Shown: positions 46,506 to 57,740, counted from the stretch's first letter. The stretch: 64,000 bases of DNA from Silene latifolia (GCF_048544455.1 NC_133536.1:39698652-39762651); one strand, 5' to 3'. The notes: a model not told the origin generated them from the sequence alone. Translations and numbers: made by a program.

Positions 46506-47240
46506 CTCCCTCCCTTCAATTCTATGAATCCATTTTTGAAATAATGGTCAAAAATAAAATATTTATCGTTTTGGGTCGATTTTGAAAATAGTTGTCAAAA
46601 TGGTGTTCACGTAGGCTCGGGATTTCTGAACCTAAAACACGCCACTACCAATGGCGTGTTTATAATGAGTACGGAAAGAAACTTCATTAAAAAATGGACT
46701 AAAACAAACATGTCATTGGGAATGGCGGGTTTCGGAGGGGAAACACGTCACCCCTAATGGCGTGTCTTATGTAAATTTTTTTTTTTTTTTTAAGTTCAGT
46801 CAGTTGAGGAAAAAAATTGTTGTAAAGACACGCCACTACTAATGGCGTGTTTCCTTCACAAAACACGCCATTAGTAGTGGCGTGTTTCAGGTCTAGAAAT
46901 CCCGAGCCTACGTGGACACCATTTTGACAAATATTTTCAAAACCGACCCAAAACGACAAATATTTTATTTTTGACCATTATTTCAAAAATGGACTCCAAT
47001 TCTACAAAGCCCCTTTTTTTTACGTTTGCGAACGCGTGTTTTACGCGGTAAATATCGTTAGCTACGTATTTGCAAAAATTATAAAAGTTAGATATTTTTA
47101 ATGTACTCGTAAAGACGAATCAAACAAGATCCCACATGAATATATTTTCACTTACGTATTGAGAGAAAATTGATAGTGAATGCTCAGTTGTGAATAGTGT
47201 GTAAAATAGAAAAGAGCCTTGTGGAGTTGAATGGAGGGAG
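46506..47240. mobile_element. Stowaway MITE split by a nested element
   Basis: Left end CTCCCTCCCTTCAATTCTA and right end TTGAATGGAGGGAG are inverted and flanked by TA. The 46525-46996 element splits it a few bases after its left end. Without the insertion the MITE is about 260 bp. Confidence 0.7.
46525..46996. mobile_element. Long-TIR MITE with CACGCCA palindromes
   Basis: CAATTCTA flanks it on both sides (46517-46524 and 46997-47004); one more base may belong. The terminal inverted repeats are about 130 bp long (TCCATTTTTGAAATAATGGT start, mirrored at the right) and nearly identical by eye. The interior holds four hairpin-like units of the form ACACGCCA-loop-TGGCGTGT. Long TIRs and an 8-9-bp duplication suggest a Mutator-type MITE. 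Non-coding. Confidence 0.75.
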
Positions 47241-47256
47241 TATTTCTTATATCTTA

Positions 47257-48112
47257 CTCCCTCTAGGGGCTGAGCATCGGTCCAAGACCGGATCGGACCG
47301 GACCAAACCGGACCGGACCGAAGACCGAAAATAAATTTTTTGTGGACCGAAGACCAGACCTAAAACTTTCGGTCTTGGACCGGACTAAACCCGAAATATT
47401 CGGTCCAGTCCGGTCTTAGACCGAAATGGACCTAGAACTAATTCTTTCACTATTTCGTGTATGATATTTACATTTAAGTTTCACTAAATTAAATGTCGAT
47501 GAATAATTAGACGATTGTTTTTGAGAAAAAAATACTCAATATTAATTTATAATGTCTTGTGAAGATAAAATGGTAATTTAGTTTATAATATTCTAATGAT
47601 AGTCTTTAGAAACATAAAATTCGGTCCATTTGGTCCGGACCTAAAATATCCGGGTTTAGTCCGGACCGGACCGAAGACCGAAAACTCAAAAAATGAGGAC
47701 CGAGGACCGGACCTAAAAAATTCGGTCCGGGTTTGGTCCAGACCAAATGGTCCGGTCCGGTCCATTTTCCGGTCCGGACCTAAACTTGCTCACCCCTACT
47801 CCCTCCTATTCACTATTTTATTCCCTATTTCCTAAAACGGATTATTCAGGTTTTCTTCCCCTTTCTTATTTTGGAAATTTTTACTCTTATTTTATTCATC
47901 CCCCTCTCCTATCACCAAACCACACCCAACTCTTTTACTCCTATTTTATTATTTTTCTTAATGTTTTGGCCCCACAATTCCTTATTTAGCTCCTAATTAT
48001 TCATCCCCTGTCCTATCATCAAAGCCCATCCAACTCTTTTACTCTTATTTTATTGCCCGCCTTAATATTCGTGCCCACAAACAATGGGAAGAAAATAGAG
48101 ACTAGGAGGGAG
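47257..48112. mobile_element. Stowaway MITE split by a hAT-type element
   Basis: Same family as 21536-21850 (CCTAAAACGGATTATTCAGG). Its left terminal repeat TACTCCCTC is duplicated and separated by the hAT-type element 47264-47797. The right end is GACTAGGAGGGAGTA. Without the insertion it is about 310 bp. Confidence 0.8.
47264..47797. mobile_element. hAT-type MITE with CCGGTCC arrays, 8-bp TSD
   Basis: ACTCCCTC flanks both sides (47256-47263 and 47798-47805). Ends TAGGGGCTGAGCA and TGCTCACCCCT are inverted. Both subterminal parts are packed with GGACCGGACC / GGTCCGGTCC words; the centre is AT-rich. No transposase. Confidence 0.85.
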
Positions 48113-48548
48113 TATATAAAAAGAGAATAGGGGTTTTTGCTATTTTGGCACATCCTATCCCTTTGACTACATCCATATTTACGGTCTTTGCCATTGTTTT
48201 CATCTTTCCTCGCAAATAAGGAGCTTCTTGGCCTCTTTCTTGCTGTTATTTCATTTTGTTGATTTACCCGTTCAATTTTAATTCTTCTTCTCCCACAAAT
48301 CCATTTTTTATTGTTTTTTTTTTCATGAATCAATTTTTGTGTTTAACAATTTCGTTTTTTTGGCTTCCTCTCTCTAACAAATCCATGTATTGCCCTCCTC
48401 TCTACTTCAGTAGCTAAGGTTCGATTTAAGTTTGCTTATTTCGGGTTTCATTATGCTCACAAATCCGTTGTAGTAAGGATTAGGTTCAGGTTGACTGAAT
48501 CATAATTCATAACACAGTAATTTGTGCAATTGTGTGGGCCATTCCAGG

Positions 48549-49755
48549 TAGGGCTGAGCAAAAAGTATCTGATCCGGTTTTTTTTCCGAATCCGATCCGA
48601 AATCCGAAAAAAAAATTCCAAATATATGGATACCGTTTTAAGTGGATATCCGATCTAGTTTTTTCTAGAATAAAATGGATCGGATGTGGATTATGATTTT
48701 CTTAAAACCGGATATCCGGATCCGATCCGGTTTTTTTTTAAAAAAAAAAGGAAAAACGTAAAAAATGAAAATTAAAAAGAGTAAAAACAACCACTCATAC
48801 ACTTAGTCAATCACATTTCTACAAAGTACAAACCCTAAAAATCAAAGTAAAGCCTCCATCTACCATCTCTATCCTATCCTACTCTCTTTCAAATCTCAAT
48901 ATCTCATCATCAATCGCTCATCTCAAATCGACAATCGCTCATCATCAATCATAAGTTCATCACTAAGGTAATTCATTTCTCTTGTTTTTCGATTGTGTTT
49001 AATCTGAAATTTATGTACCCTATTCTATTAATTACTTAATTGAAATCAGACGGTTTTGATAAATAATCATCATGATTAGATATTTGATTTTCTATTCAAT
49101 ATCGTCTTCAATATCAGACGGAAACAGTAATCAATCTCAATTGTATTTAATAATTGAAATCAATCCCAGATAAGGAGTAGTGGTCAATGAATTAAATGAT
49201 CATCTCTATGATTCATTCATACAGGTCGTGCTTGGATTACACAAATCTATTATTTTGGATTGGGTTACAAATTTACAATGAGTCAGGTGTGTAATACCCA
49301 TTTCAGCACGTCAAAAATTATCCTTTCAAATGAGTCAAGTTCATGTTAGGTCATCTCAGAATCGAGATGGACACATTAGATTGGGTTTGATTCGGGTCAT
49401 TATTTTTTTATCAAGTTATATGCATACATTTTATCGTATGTTATCTATAAGTTTCGAGCTAATTTATTTTCTAAGTCGTCTAATTTTCTTTTTCTTTCTT
49501 TCTTCATTTTATGCAGATGAGATCAAGTTATGCCCAATATCACTGATACAGGGATACCAGACTTGGTGGAACTTTTTCTATACTTTTGAATCCGGATCGA
49601 AACCGGTTTCCAAATCTGATTTCAATTTTCGATTCAGTTTTCGGATATCCGAATTATTCGTATCGGATCTGGATCACGAAAAAATATAATTTTAAATTCG
49701 GATATCCGATCCGGTTTTGAAATCCGGATCGGATATCCGATTTTGCTCACCCCTA
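48549..49755. mobile_element. hAT-type element with ATCCGGAT arrays, 8-bp TSD
   Basis: ATTCCAGG flanks it exactly (48541-48548 and 49756-49763). Ends TAGGGCTGAGCAAAA and TTTTGCTCACCCCTA are inverted. Subterminal parts are arrays of GGATATCCGATCC-like words. The interior (48780-49000) looks like a plant 5' UTR: AAACCCTAAAAATC, then CA-rich TCATCATCAATCGCTC text and a splice-donor-like AAGGTAATTC. It may be an internally deleted derivative of an autonomous element. No transposase domain is visible. Confidence 0.85.
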
Positions 49756-49763
49756 ATTCCAGG

Positions 49764-51050
49764 AGTAAGGTAGATGAATTGAGCTTATCGTCTTTTAACA
49801 TTGTCTTTGTCGTTTGCACTTAAGAGTATGCATTTTACCTTCTAATGAAATATTTTTATGTTCTTATATTTTATCTTAAGTTTTATTGTCATAGTGCTTA
49901 TGCATCAATTTTGTCGGAAATTCAGAAATCATGATCGCCTACCACCGTTAGAGAACCCATAAATTTTGAGCGATTGTTTGGACCGTTTTAAAATGAAGTA
50001 GGCTCATTGTCTTTTAATAACATGGTGTCTTTGACTTGTGTAACTTAACATGAATAATGACTACCAAGGGTTTGGTTAATGGTCACAGAGAAACGACAGT
50101 GTTGTGCTAGCTCAAAAATTCTACCATCCTCCGGGAGGACGGTACTCCTCACACACAAAAATAATCCACCAAATGGATATTATAATGTCTTTGTGTGTGA
50201 GGAGTACGTACGTCATCCCGGAGGACGATAGAATTACTCGTGTTAGCTTATCTTATTGATTATGTATTGTCGAATTTTTGTGTAAATGTATATTACTACC
50301 CCTTCATGTTAAAACCCTTAATGCATCGAATTCTTTTTCTTCCATTTTTAGAGATTGAATTTGAGCTTTGATCTTAATTCACGGAGCATTTGAAGTAGCG
50401 GTTTTCTGTATTTGATTTCGTTCTTTGGCGCGTCATATTTGAGTTTAACGTTGCTAACTATAAATATTGAACTCTAATAGTGGTTCGGTTCCCAAGTTCA
50501 ATCGTATCCCTGTTTGTCTACGTTTATTTGTATAGGATACACAAATTTAATCATTCATCGAAAATAGAATAAGACATTTCCTTATGCGTTTTGTGTGTTC
50601 CTATTGTGAGCTGAAGCGCGGGATTGCCTTTTGTTTTTTTACTAACCGCACGACTATTTATGAATCTAGTTTCCAGCTTAAAAAATCGAGGACAATATGC
50701 ACATGTAAAACTATGTTTGTCATAAAGGTAAAAATTCGTTTGGAATCAGTGGTGAAGCTTAGGGGCTAGCAGGCGCACTCGCCCCCGCTGGCGGATGAAA
50801 ATCGCAAAGGTTTTAGTTAAAATTTTCAAATCTTTTTCGAGTTACCTTTATACCATTACCCATTCAGCCTCGCTAAAAATTTTCGCACCAACTGGGTTCA
50901 ATTCCTTGCTCCACCACAATAATTGGAATTGAAAACGGAAAACAAAAAAAATTGTATCGTCATCGGTACAAGCGTTTAATGCCGCGTGCGAAGCCGCAGG
51001 TTTCTGACTAGTTTTATAAAAAAAAAAAATCATCTCATAATGTAATGTAG
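49764..51050. other. Intergenic with one small palindromic MITE
   Basis: Mostly AT-rich sequence without a supportable gene. A MITE of about 115 bp lies at 50119-50234. The GAAGCTTAGGGGCTAGCAGGCG stretch near 50755 may be the end of another hAT-type element. Confidence 0.4.
50119..50234. mobile_element. Small palindromic MITE (CCTCCGGGAGGACG)
   Basis: ATTCTACCATCCTCCGGGAG at the left is mirrored by CCGGAGGACGATAGAAT at the right. GTACTCCTCACACACAAA and TTTGTGTGTGAGGAGTAC form the inner arms. The whole unit could fold into one hairpin. A related fragment lies at about 21484. Confidence 0.75.
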
Positions 51051-51054
51051 TGTG

Positions 51055-51255
51055 TCTTGCTTTAGACGGGCCTTTTTGGTCTGAAATAATAAGACGAGAT
51101 TTTGTAACCATTTTACAGTTAAATGTGACCATTATTGAAAAACCAGTTACCATAAGTTGTAACACTGTCTATACCATTGTGGTTACATTTAACTATAAAA
51201 TGGTCACATATGCCCGTCTGAAAAATAAGACGAAAAGTGTCCGTCTGAAACAAGA
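51055..51255. mobile_element. MITE with TTTAGACGGGC termini
   Basis: CTTGCTTTAGACGGGCC at the left is mirrored by CCGTCTGAAACAAG at the right. AACCATTTTACAGTTAAATG and CATTTAACTATAAAATGGT are inner inverted arms. Non-coding. Confidence 0.6.
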
Positions 51256-51504
51256 AATTGTGTAATGTAAAACGTCTAAATTTAGAAGAATTTGTGACGA
51301 ATACTATGGATAAACTTCTTACTGTACTAAACAATTTTATTGTATTTTTTTAGGGCACTTTTTTTGTATTTATTTACAAGACACCGAACGCTTTTTAAAT
51401 CATGGGGTAGAATAAAAGAAAATTTGAATTATATGCTTTTGAAATTTCAATTTCCGTGAAAAAATGAAAATAAAAAAACAAATAAACTACTGCCATCGTA
51501 TGGC

Positions 51505-51892
51505 TAGGGTTATGCACCGGTCCAAAATCGGACCAAAACTGGTTCCACCGAAACCGAAAACGACAAAAATCCGGACCAGAAAAATTCGGGTCCAAGACTA
51601 AACCAGACCGGCTTATTTTTAAATATCCACTTTTTCAAATTCATGTCCCAAATGTTTTTTTAAGTAGGCCTACAATATTTTTTTTAAGTGGGCCTACAAT
51701 GTTTTTTAAATAATATTTTAAGAAAAAAATCAAATAAAGATCTTTCAGGACGGGAAAATTTTGATCCAGACCGGACCGAAAATCGGAATCTTAAAAAATG
51801 TTCAATCGGGGACCGGACCGAAAATTTTAATTTATGGTTCCGGTCCAAACCAGTCCAATTTTCTGGTTCGAGCCGAATTTTGTATACCCCCA
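51505..51892. mobile_element. Eroded hAT-type MITE with ACCGGTCC words
   Basis: TAGGGTTATGCACCGGTCC at the left and GAATTTTGTATACCCCCA at the right are weakly inverted ends. GACCGGACCGAAAA words recur on the right, as in the 47264 element. No target duplication could be found. Confidence 0.5.
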
Positions 51893-52248
51893 GTTGTTGC
51901 TACAGTGCCAACAAGAAAATTTGAGCACTTCGAAATCGCTACATGAAATTGCGGATTTGCTGCGAAGCAGTAAAAAAACTAATTGGGCGGCCTACTTGGA
52001 TCTTTAACTACAAATGTCAAGGCTATCTACTTACCCATTATTAATTGGTTTTATTATCAAGCGAACAAAATGTTCAAAGAAAATCAACCTTTTGCCTCTT
52101 ATATTAAATACTGAAAAGGAGGAGGAGAGCAGAAGGAGGTTGCTGTTGGGAGACCGTAAGGGAGGAGAGGCCGACAGATGGAGGAGGAGATGGAGGAAGG
52201 CAGGACGGGCGGAGAGGAGCTCGATGGATGAGACCTAGTAGGGGGTGC

Positions 52249-52340
52249 GTAAAATAAATGTTGATGCATGGGTCATTCAGGGGATTAAGGCAAGTGCGGG
52301 TGTGGTGTGTAGAGATGATAGGGAAAGGATGCTATTTTAG
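52249..52340 (+). pseudogene. LINE RNase H-like fragment
   Basis: The plus strand reads KINVDAWVIQ and ASAGVVCRDDRERMLF followed by a stop. This resembles the start of the RNase H-type domain at the C-terminus of some plant non-LTR retroelements (VKVNVDA ... GVVVRD). It is short and isolated; the G-rich sequence upstream (52115-52245) does not continue it clearly. Confidence 0.4.
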
Positions 52341-52506
52341 CACCCGCGAAATTCTCATTTTGACATTTATAATTTATTTAACCATTCTATGACTTTATTT
52401 TATATTTTTAAATTATTTAATCTAATTAATTTTATTTTAAGCATGATTTTTATAAAAGTAATAATTTAAAGCTTAATTTATATACAAATACGTATTTTAG
52501 TCGGAT

Positions 52507-52646
<140 letters not shown>

Positions 52647-52651
52647 GGATT

Positions 52652-52987
52652 TTGTGCGTTGACTTGACAGGGTCTTCTCCTTTGACTCAGACTGGGATGA
52701 TGGATTTTGTGCCCGACCGGGTTGTCGCTGATACTGCTCAGCGTAAGTGTGCTAAGTACGGGGATTTGTGCGCGGCAGCTGGTTATGGTTTCCTTCCCTT
52801 CTCTTTCTCTTCACTTGGGGAGCTGGGGTCGGATGCTGTTGCCTTGCTCAAGCGGATCCAGAAATTCTCGGTATCTCAGGATGCGGGGGCTCGGGTAGCT
52901 GCTTATATTTTTACTAGACTTAGCTTTGCTGTTGCTAAGGGTGTGGGAGCCCAGATTGTCTCTCGGCTCCCCACCAATTTCATGTAA
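52652..52987 (+). pseudogene. C-terminal relic of an uncharacterised mobile-element ORF
   Basis: An open stretch of 111 codons begins at the microsatellite edge (CVDLTGSSPLTQTG) and ends at TAA after GVGAQIVSRLPTNFM. The words GYGFLPFSFSSLGEL, LLKRIQKFSVSQD and GVGAQIVSRLP recall a sequence that recurs at the end of RT-associated ORFs in many plants. The opening DLTGSSPL matches the LDVTVVSPL type of start of that domain. I cannot name the domain; a nuclease-like role is only a guess. The N-terminal part is missing, so it is a fragment. Confidence 0.5.
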
Positions 52988-53024
52988 ACTTTTATATTCT
53001 TATTTATGAAAGCTACGCGCATTC

Positions 53025-53071
53025 ATAATAATAATAGTAATAACAATAATAACAATAATAACAATAATAAC

Positions 53072-53103
<32 letters not shown>
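53025..53103. repeat. (AAT/AAC)n microsatellite at the 5' side of LINE B
   Basis: ATAATAATAATAGTAATAAC followed by alternating AAC and AAT units up to the first LINE base near 53104. With the AAT run after the LINE tail it brackets LINE B. Confidence 0.9.
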
Positions 53104-53105
<2 letters not shown>

Positions 53106-53185
53106 CCGGTCTCTCTCTTCTTTCTCTCTCCTAAATCCTCTCTAGGTCGACGATTTTCTGATTGCTTGCAGGAAACTCGCCGCCT

Positions 53186-54415
53186 ATGGCCCGAGGCCGG
53201 CCGCCTCGAGCAGTGGGCTCCTCCCAACCCATTGGCTCTTCAGCGACACCAATAATAACGGAATCATCAACTGGTTCCCCAACTACGGCTACTATTGGGG
53301 CTTCTTCGGCACCAGGGGTTTCGGTACCTGGAGTGGCTTCTTCGTCCTCTACAGCGGAGAAGGCTAAAGCTCAGGAAGTTCCGAAAAAATCTTATTCTCA
53401 AGTTTTGAAGAACTCTTCGAAAGGTATGAATCTCTCCTATGTTCAATCGGAAGCAAACTCTCCTATCACCATTGATGAAGAGGACATAGGGAAGGAGGTT
53501 GAATATTGGCAAACTACTTTGGTGGGAACTGTTCTGGGTAAACAATCCTCTCTGGCGCAAATTGAAACCCTAGTTTCTAAGTCCTGGACGCATATCACGA
53601 CTCCTGAGGTAATCTACTTTGCTAAGGGCTGGTACTATTTTCGATTTGCTAGTGTTGAGGATATGGATAAAATCAGGTCTGATACCTGGAATGTTAATGG
53701 GTTTCATTTGGTCTTCAAAACTTGGAGTCCCACTATTGTTGATGAGCTTAATATTACACATGTGCCTGTCTGGGGTTTGTTTCCTGGGCTAGACCCTTGT
53801 TTCTGGTCTAAGAGTGGCCTGAGTAAGGTTGCTAGTGCTGCGGGTAATCCTATTTGTGCGGATGAGCACACCACAAATAAGAGTAAACTGGCTTTTGCTC
53901 GCATTTTGGTGGATGTTGATCTCTCAAAGGAATTGCCCAAGGCTGTTCAGATAGAGTCTCCTTATAGGGGTACTTTACTGCAGAAGGTTGATTATGAATG
54001 GCTCCCCTATTTTTGCACAGTGTGTAAGAAAGTGGGGCACACTAAGGATAGGTGTAATGTTTCAAACCCTAAGCCAAAAATGGCCTATAAGCCTAAGCCT
54101 CCTAAGCCTAGGGTTCCAGAGGTCACTCCTCATCCTGAGGGAAATGCTGGACCATCAAAAACTGGTGATGCTTCTCCAAAGCAGTCTGTGGCTACTAAAC
54201 TCTCCAACTGGTTCTCTCCTTTGCAGAATGATCAGGATGGTGTAGAAGAGGATCCTATCAATACTGAGGTGATTGTGGAGGATGTTGGGGACACTGATGG
54301 GAGCTCCATTCCTTCTGTGGAGGATGTGGAGGCTATTCTCCCCTCAGATGATGTCTTTTTGGAGCAGGATGTGGATTTGTTGGTGGAGCCTGGGGAATCT
54401 CCCTCTTCTCCATGA
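53186..54415 (+). CDS. LINE B ORF1: DUF4283-type gag-like RNA-binding protein
   Basis: The ORF is intact, 409 residues from the ATG at 53186 (MARGRPPRAVGSS); the frame upstream starts only at a TTG. Residues 1-75 are Ser/Thr/Pro-rich. The DUF4283 region follows (about 95-245: TPEVIYFAKGWYYFRFASVE, WSPTIVDELNITHVPVWGLF, then ADEHTTNKSKLAFARILVDV). A CCHC zinc knuckle, CTVCKKVGHTKDRC, lies at about 277-290, followed by a Pro/Lys-rich linker and an acidic tail. In plant LINEs this protein coats the element RNA. Its TGA overlaps the ATG of ORF2 in ATGA, a layout compatible with reinitiation. Confidence 0.88.
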   Translation: MARGRPPRAVGSSQPIGSSATPIITESSTGSPTTATIGASSAPGVSVPGVASSSSTAEKAKAQEVPKKSYSQVLKNSSKGMNLSYVQSEANSPITIDEEDIGKEVEYWQTTLVGTVLGKQSSLAQIETLVSKSWTHITTPEVIYFAKGWYYFRFASVEDMDKIRSDTWNVNGFHLVFKTWSPTIVDELNITHVPVWGLFPGLDPCFWSKSGLSKVASAAGNPICADEHTTNKSKLAFARILVDVDLSKELPKAVQIESPYRGTLLQKVDYEWLPYFCTVCKKVGHTKDRCNVSNPKPKMAYKPKPPKPRVPEVTPHPEGNAGPSKTGDASPKQSVATKLSNWFSPLQNDQDGVEEDPINTEVIVEDVGDTDGSSIPSVEDVEAILPSDDVFLEQDVDLLVEPGESPSSP

Positions 54416-57400
54416 TTCTCTCTTTTTGGAATATTAGGGGGCTCAATGACCCCCTAAAGCAGCAAGAAGCCCTTAGCTTCTTGTTGGATAATAAGGTGGA
54501 TTGTGGGGCTATTATAGAAACTCATGTCAAGGATAAGGCTCTTATGGGTATTTACAGGTCTACTTTTTCTCGTTTCCAAATGGTGCATAACACTGATTTT
54601 CACTCTAATGGGCGCATTTGGGTTTTTTGGTCTCCCTCTGTGGTTTCTTTAACTGTTCTTTCTACATCTTCTCAGCATATCCACTGTAAGTTACTTCATC
54701 ATGCTACTCAAAGTTGGTATGAGGTGACTTTCATTTATGCTTTTAACACTAGATTGGAGAGAAGAGTTCTCTGGCAACATCTTACTGCTATTTCTGCTTC
54801 TGTTTCGTGTCCCTGGATTTGTATGAGAGATTTTAATGTAGTCTTGAAGATGGATGAGAGGCTGGGTAGTGATCATCTCCATATGGCTGATATGACTGAA
54901 TTCTCTTCCTGTCTTGATGCTTGTGGACTCTCTGATCACCCTGCTACTGGTTGTTTTTACACTTGGAATAATAAGCAAGGGGATGGACTTAGGTGGGCTA
55001 AATTAGACCGAATTCTGGTGGATTCTTGCTGGGTTCAGGATGTTGAATCCACTGCTGTCTTCCCTCCTGCTGGGGTTTCTGACCACTCCCCTGGGGTTGT
55101 CCAGGTTCTTGAAAAGAAGGCTTCTCCAAAAAGTTTCAAGTACCTGAATTGCTGGGGGTCTTCTCCTCAATTTTTGCCTTGTGTTAAAGATAATTGGACT
55201 GGTGATTGTAAGGGGGGAAAGATCAATTCTCTTTTTCAGAAACTTAGAAATCTTAAGAGGCACCTGAAGGGACTTCATGCTTCAGATTATAGTGGCCTTG
55301 TAGTGAGAGTTAAGTCTGCTAAGCAGGATCTAGTGACTTACCAGACTAATCTTCATGCTTCTCCTCAGGATGCAACTTTGTTGGCTCTGGAAAAGCAGCT
55401 GCTACATTCTTACACTCAACTTAAGAGGGCTGAATTACAGACTCTGCACCAGAGGGCAAAAATCCAGGATATTAAGCTTTCTGATGCAAATTCCAGATAT
55501 TTTTACTCAAAGATAGCTGAAAGGAGGCTTAGGAACACTGTTGGTTCTATTCAGGATGCTGATGGTATTTTGAAAACTGGTCTCAAGCCTGTTGCTGCTA
55601 GTTTTATCTCTTACTATCAGTCTTTGCTTGGCACTTCTTCCTCTATTAAGGCTCTCCCTCCTGCTATCTTCCAGCATAATCTTCTTCCACCAGATGCTAG
55701 TGCTGCTCTGAATAGCTTTATCCGCCCAAATGAGATTCTTAATGCTTTGAGGTCTATTGATAGGAATAAAAGTCCTGGGGTGGATGGCTATTCATCTGGT
55801 TTTTTCCAGGATGCTTGGAGTGTTGTTGGGAATGACCTGAAGGCTGCAGTCTATGATTTCTTTCATCATGGCAAGCTCCCCAAGGCTGCCAACTCTACTC
55901 TCCTGGTTCTTATCCCAAAGATGGACACCCCCTCTTCTGTTAAGGATTTCAGGCCTATTGCTTGCTGTACTACCTTCTATAAGGTTGTCAGCAAGATTCT
56001 TGCTAATAGACTTAAAGGAGTTTTGGAATATATTATTGGACCAGAGCAGGCTGCCTTTGTATCTGATCGTGATCTTTTTTATAACTCCATACTGGCTCAT
56101 GAGCTTTCCTCTAAATATGGAAGAGCCTATCTCACTCCCAGATGTCTGTTGAAAGTAGATATTCGCAAGGCATTTGATTCTGTGAGTTGGGAGTTTTTGC
56201 AGAGCACTCTTCTTCATTTGGGGTTCCCTCATAAGTTCACTGGTTGGATTATGGCTTGTATTTCTTCCCCCTTCTACTCTCTCAAGATTAATGGTAGCAT
56301 TGAGGGTTTTTCCCTGGAAAACGAGGTCTTAGGCAGGGTGATCCACTTTCACCCTACCTTTTTGTTATCTGTATGGAGGTGCTTTCCAGGCTGCTGAGGA
56401 GACTACCAAGGTTTGCTGGGTTCTCCTATCATCCAAAGTGTGTCCAAATTAGCCTGACCCACCTTGTTTTTGCAGATGATCTGCTTGTGTTTACTAGAGG
56501 TGATCTCCCATCTGTCCAGGCTGTGGCCCACTGCCTTTCCCAGTTTGATGCTTTGTCAGGACTTCAAGCAAATCCCTCCAAAACTAGTCTCTATTTTGGA
56601 GGTGTGGGCTCTGATATTAAGGCTCTCATTCTGAAGGCCACTGGGTTTAGTGAAGGTTCCTTTTCTTTTCGTTATTTGGGGTTACCTCTTTTTAATGCTA
56701 GGCTTGCCAATGACATGTATCAACCGCTACTTGACAAGATTAAAGCTAAAATTGTTCATTGGTCAAATCATTGCCTAAGCTATGCTGGTAAAGCTTCTCT
56801 TATTAACTCTGTCATTTTTGGAATTAATAATTTTTGGGGTGCTAGTGTCCTTCTTCCAAAAGGGGTTGTCAAGAAAATCACTAAGCTGTGTAAGGATTTT
56901 CTTTGGGGAATTGAAGAGGGGCATATGAGGCATGTCTTTTTGGGATGGAAATCCATTTCTAAACCTAGGCAGGCTGGTGGGATTGATATAAAAGAGGTGT
57001 TAAGCTAGAATGGAGCACAAATGGTACACTGGCTGTGGAAATTAGATCATAGGCCTGAGAGTATTTGGGCTAAGTGGGTGCATCATTATATTTTGAAAGG
57101 CGCTGATTTCTGGAATGCATCTACCAGTGTTAGCCTTTCGTGGTATTGGAATAATGTTGTTAAGGTAAAGGATCTCTTAGTAACTAAGGCTGGTTCTCAG
57201 GGGAATGCTGCTAAGTGGATCCAGGATTGTACTAAGCATGGGAAATTCAAAGTTGGTCTGATGTATGATTTGCTCAGGGATAACTATGATCAGGTTCGTT
57301 GGGCTCCTCTTGTCTTTGATAAGGCTGTGACCCCTAAACATTCTTTCATGGGCATGATGGCTTTCCAGAATAGCTTACCTACTATTGATAATCTCAATTT

Positions 57401-57740
57401 GCGTGGACTGCACTTGGTTAATCGATGTGTTCTTTGCTGCAGCCAGGATGAGAATTTGGAGCACCTGTTCTTTAGATGTTCCTTCTCTTCCCTGGTTTGG
57501 CGTAATATTTCTTCATGGGCACAAGTTCCCTTTACTGATGACTTGTCTCAGGTGGTTAATTGGTTTCACGCTTCACTCAGGGGGAATGATCCTAGATCGA
57601 GGTGCAAGCGTGCTGGGTTTTTGGCTACTTTGTATTACCTTTGGAATGAGCGGAATGATCGGATTTTCAAAGGCATTGTCTCTTCTTCTGAGTCTATTTG
57701 CATAAAAATTAAATTTGTAACTAGATGCAGGATGTATTAG
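54412..57740 (+). pseudogene. LINE B ORF2: endonuclease, RT, zf-RVT; one frameshift, one stop
   Basis: The ATG at 54412 gives MILSFWNIRGLNDP, the endonuclease start. PWICMRDFNVVL replaces the usual GDFN (G to R), and VSDHSPG keeps the catalytic His. RT motifs: NKSPGVDGYSSGFFQDAW, FRPIACCTTFYK, LLKVDIRKAFDSVSWEFL. A one-base frameshift near 56315 moves GLRQGDPLSPYLF to another frame, where FADDLLVF follows (about 56470). A TAG at 57006, in the position of the conserved Trp of LLSWN, interrupts the C-terminal part. The zinc-binding region NRCVLCCSQDENLEHLFFRC follows near 57420-57480. The family product is the endonuclease/RT of target-primed insertion. Two lesions make this copy non-autonomous. 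Confidence 0.92.
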
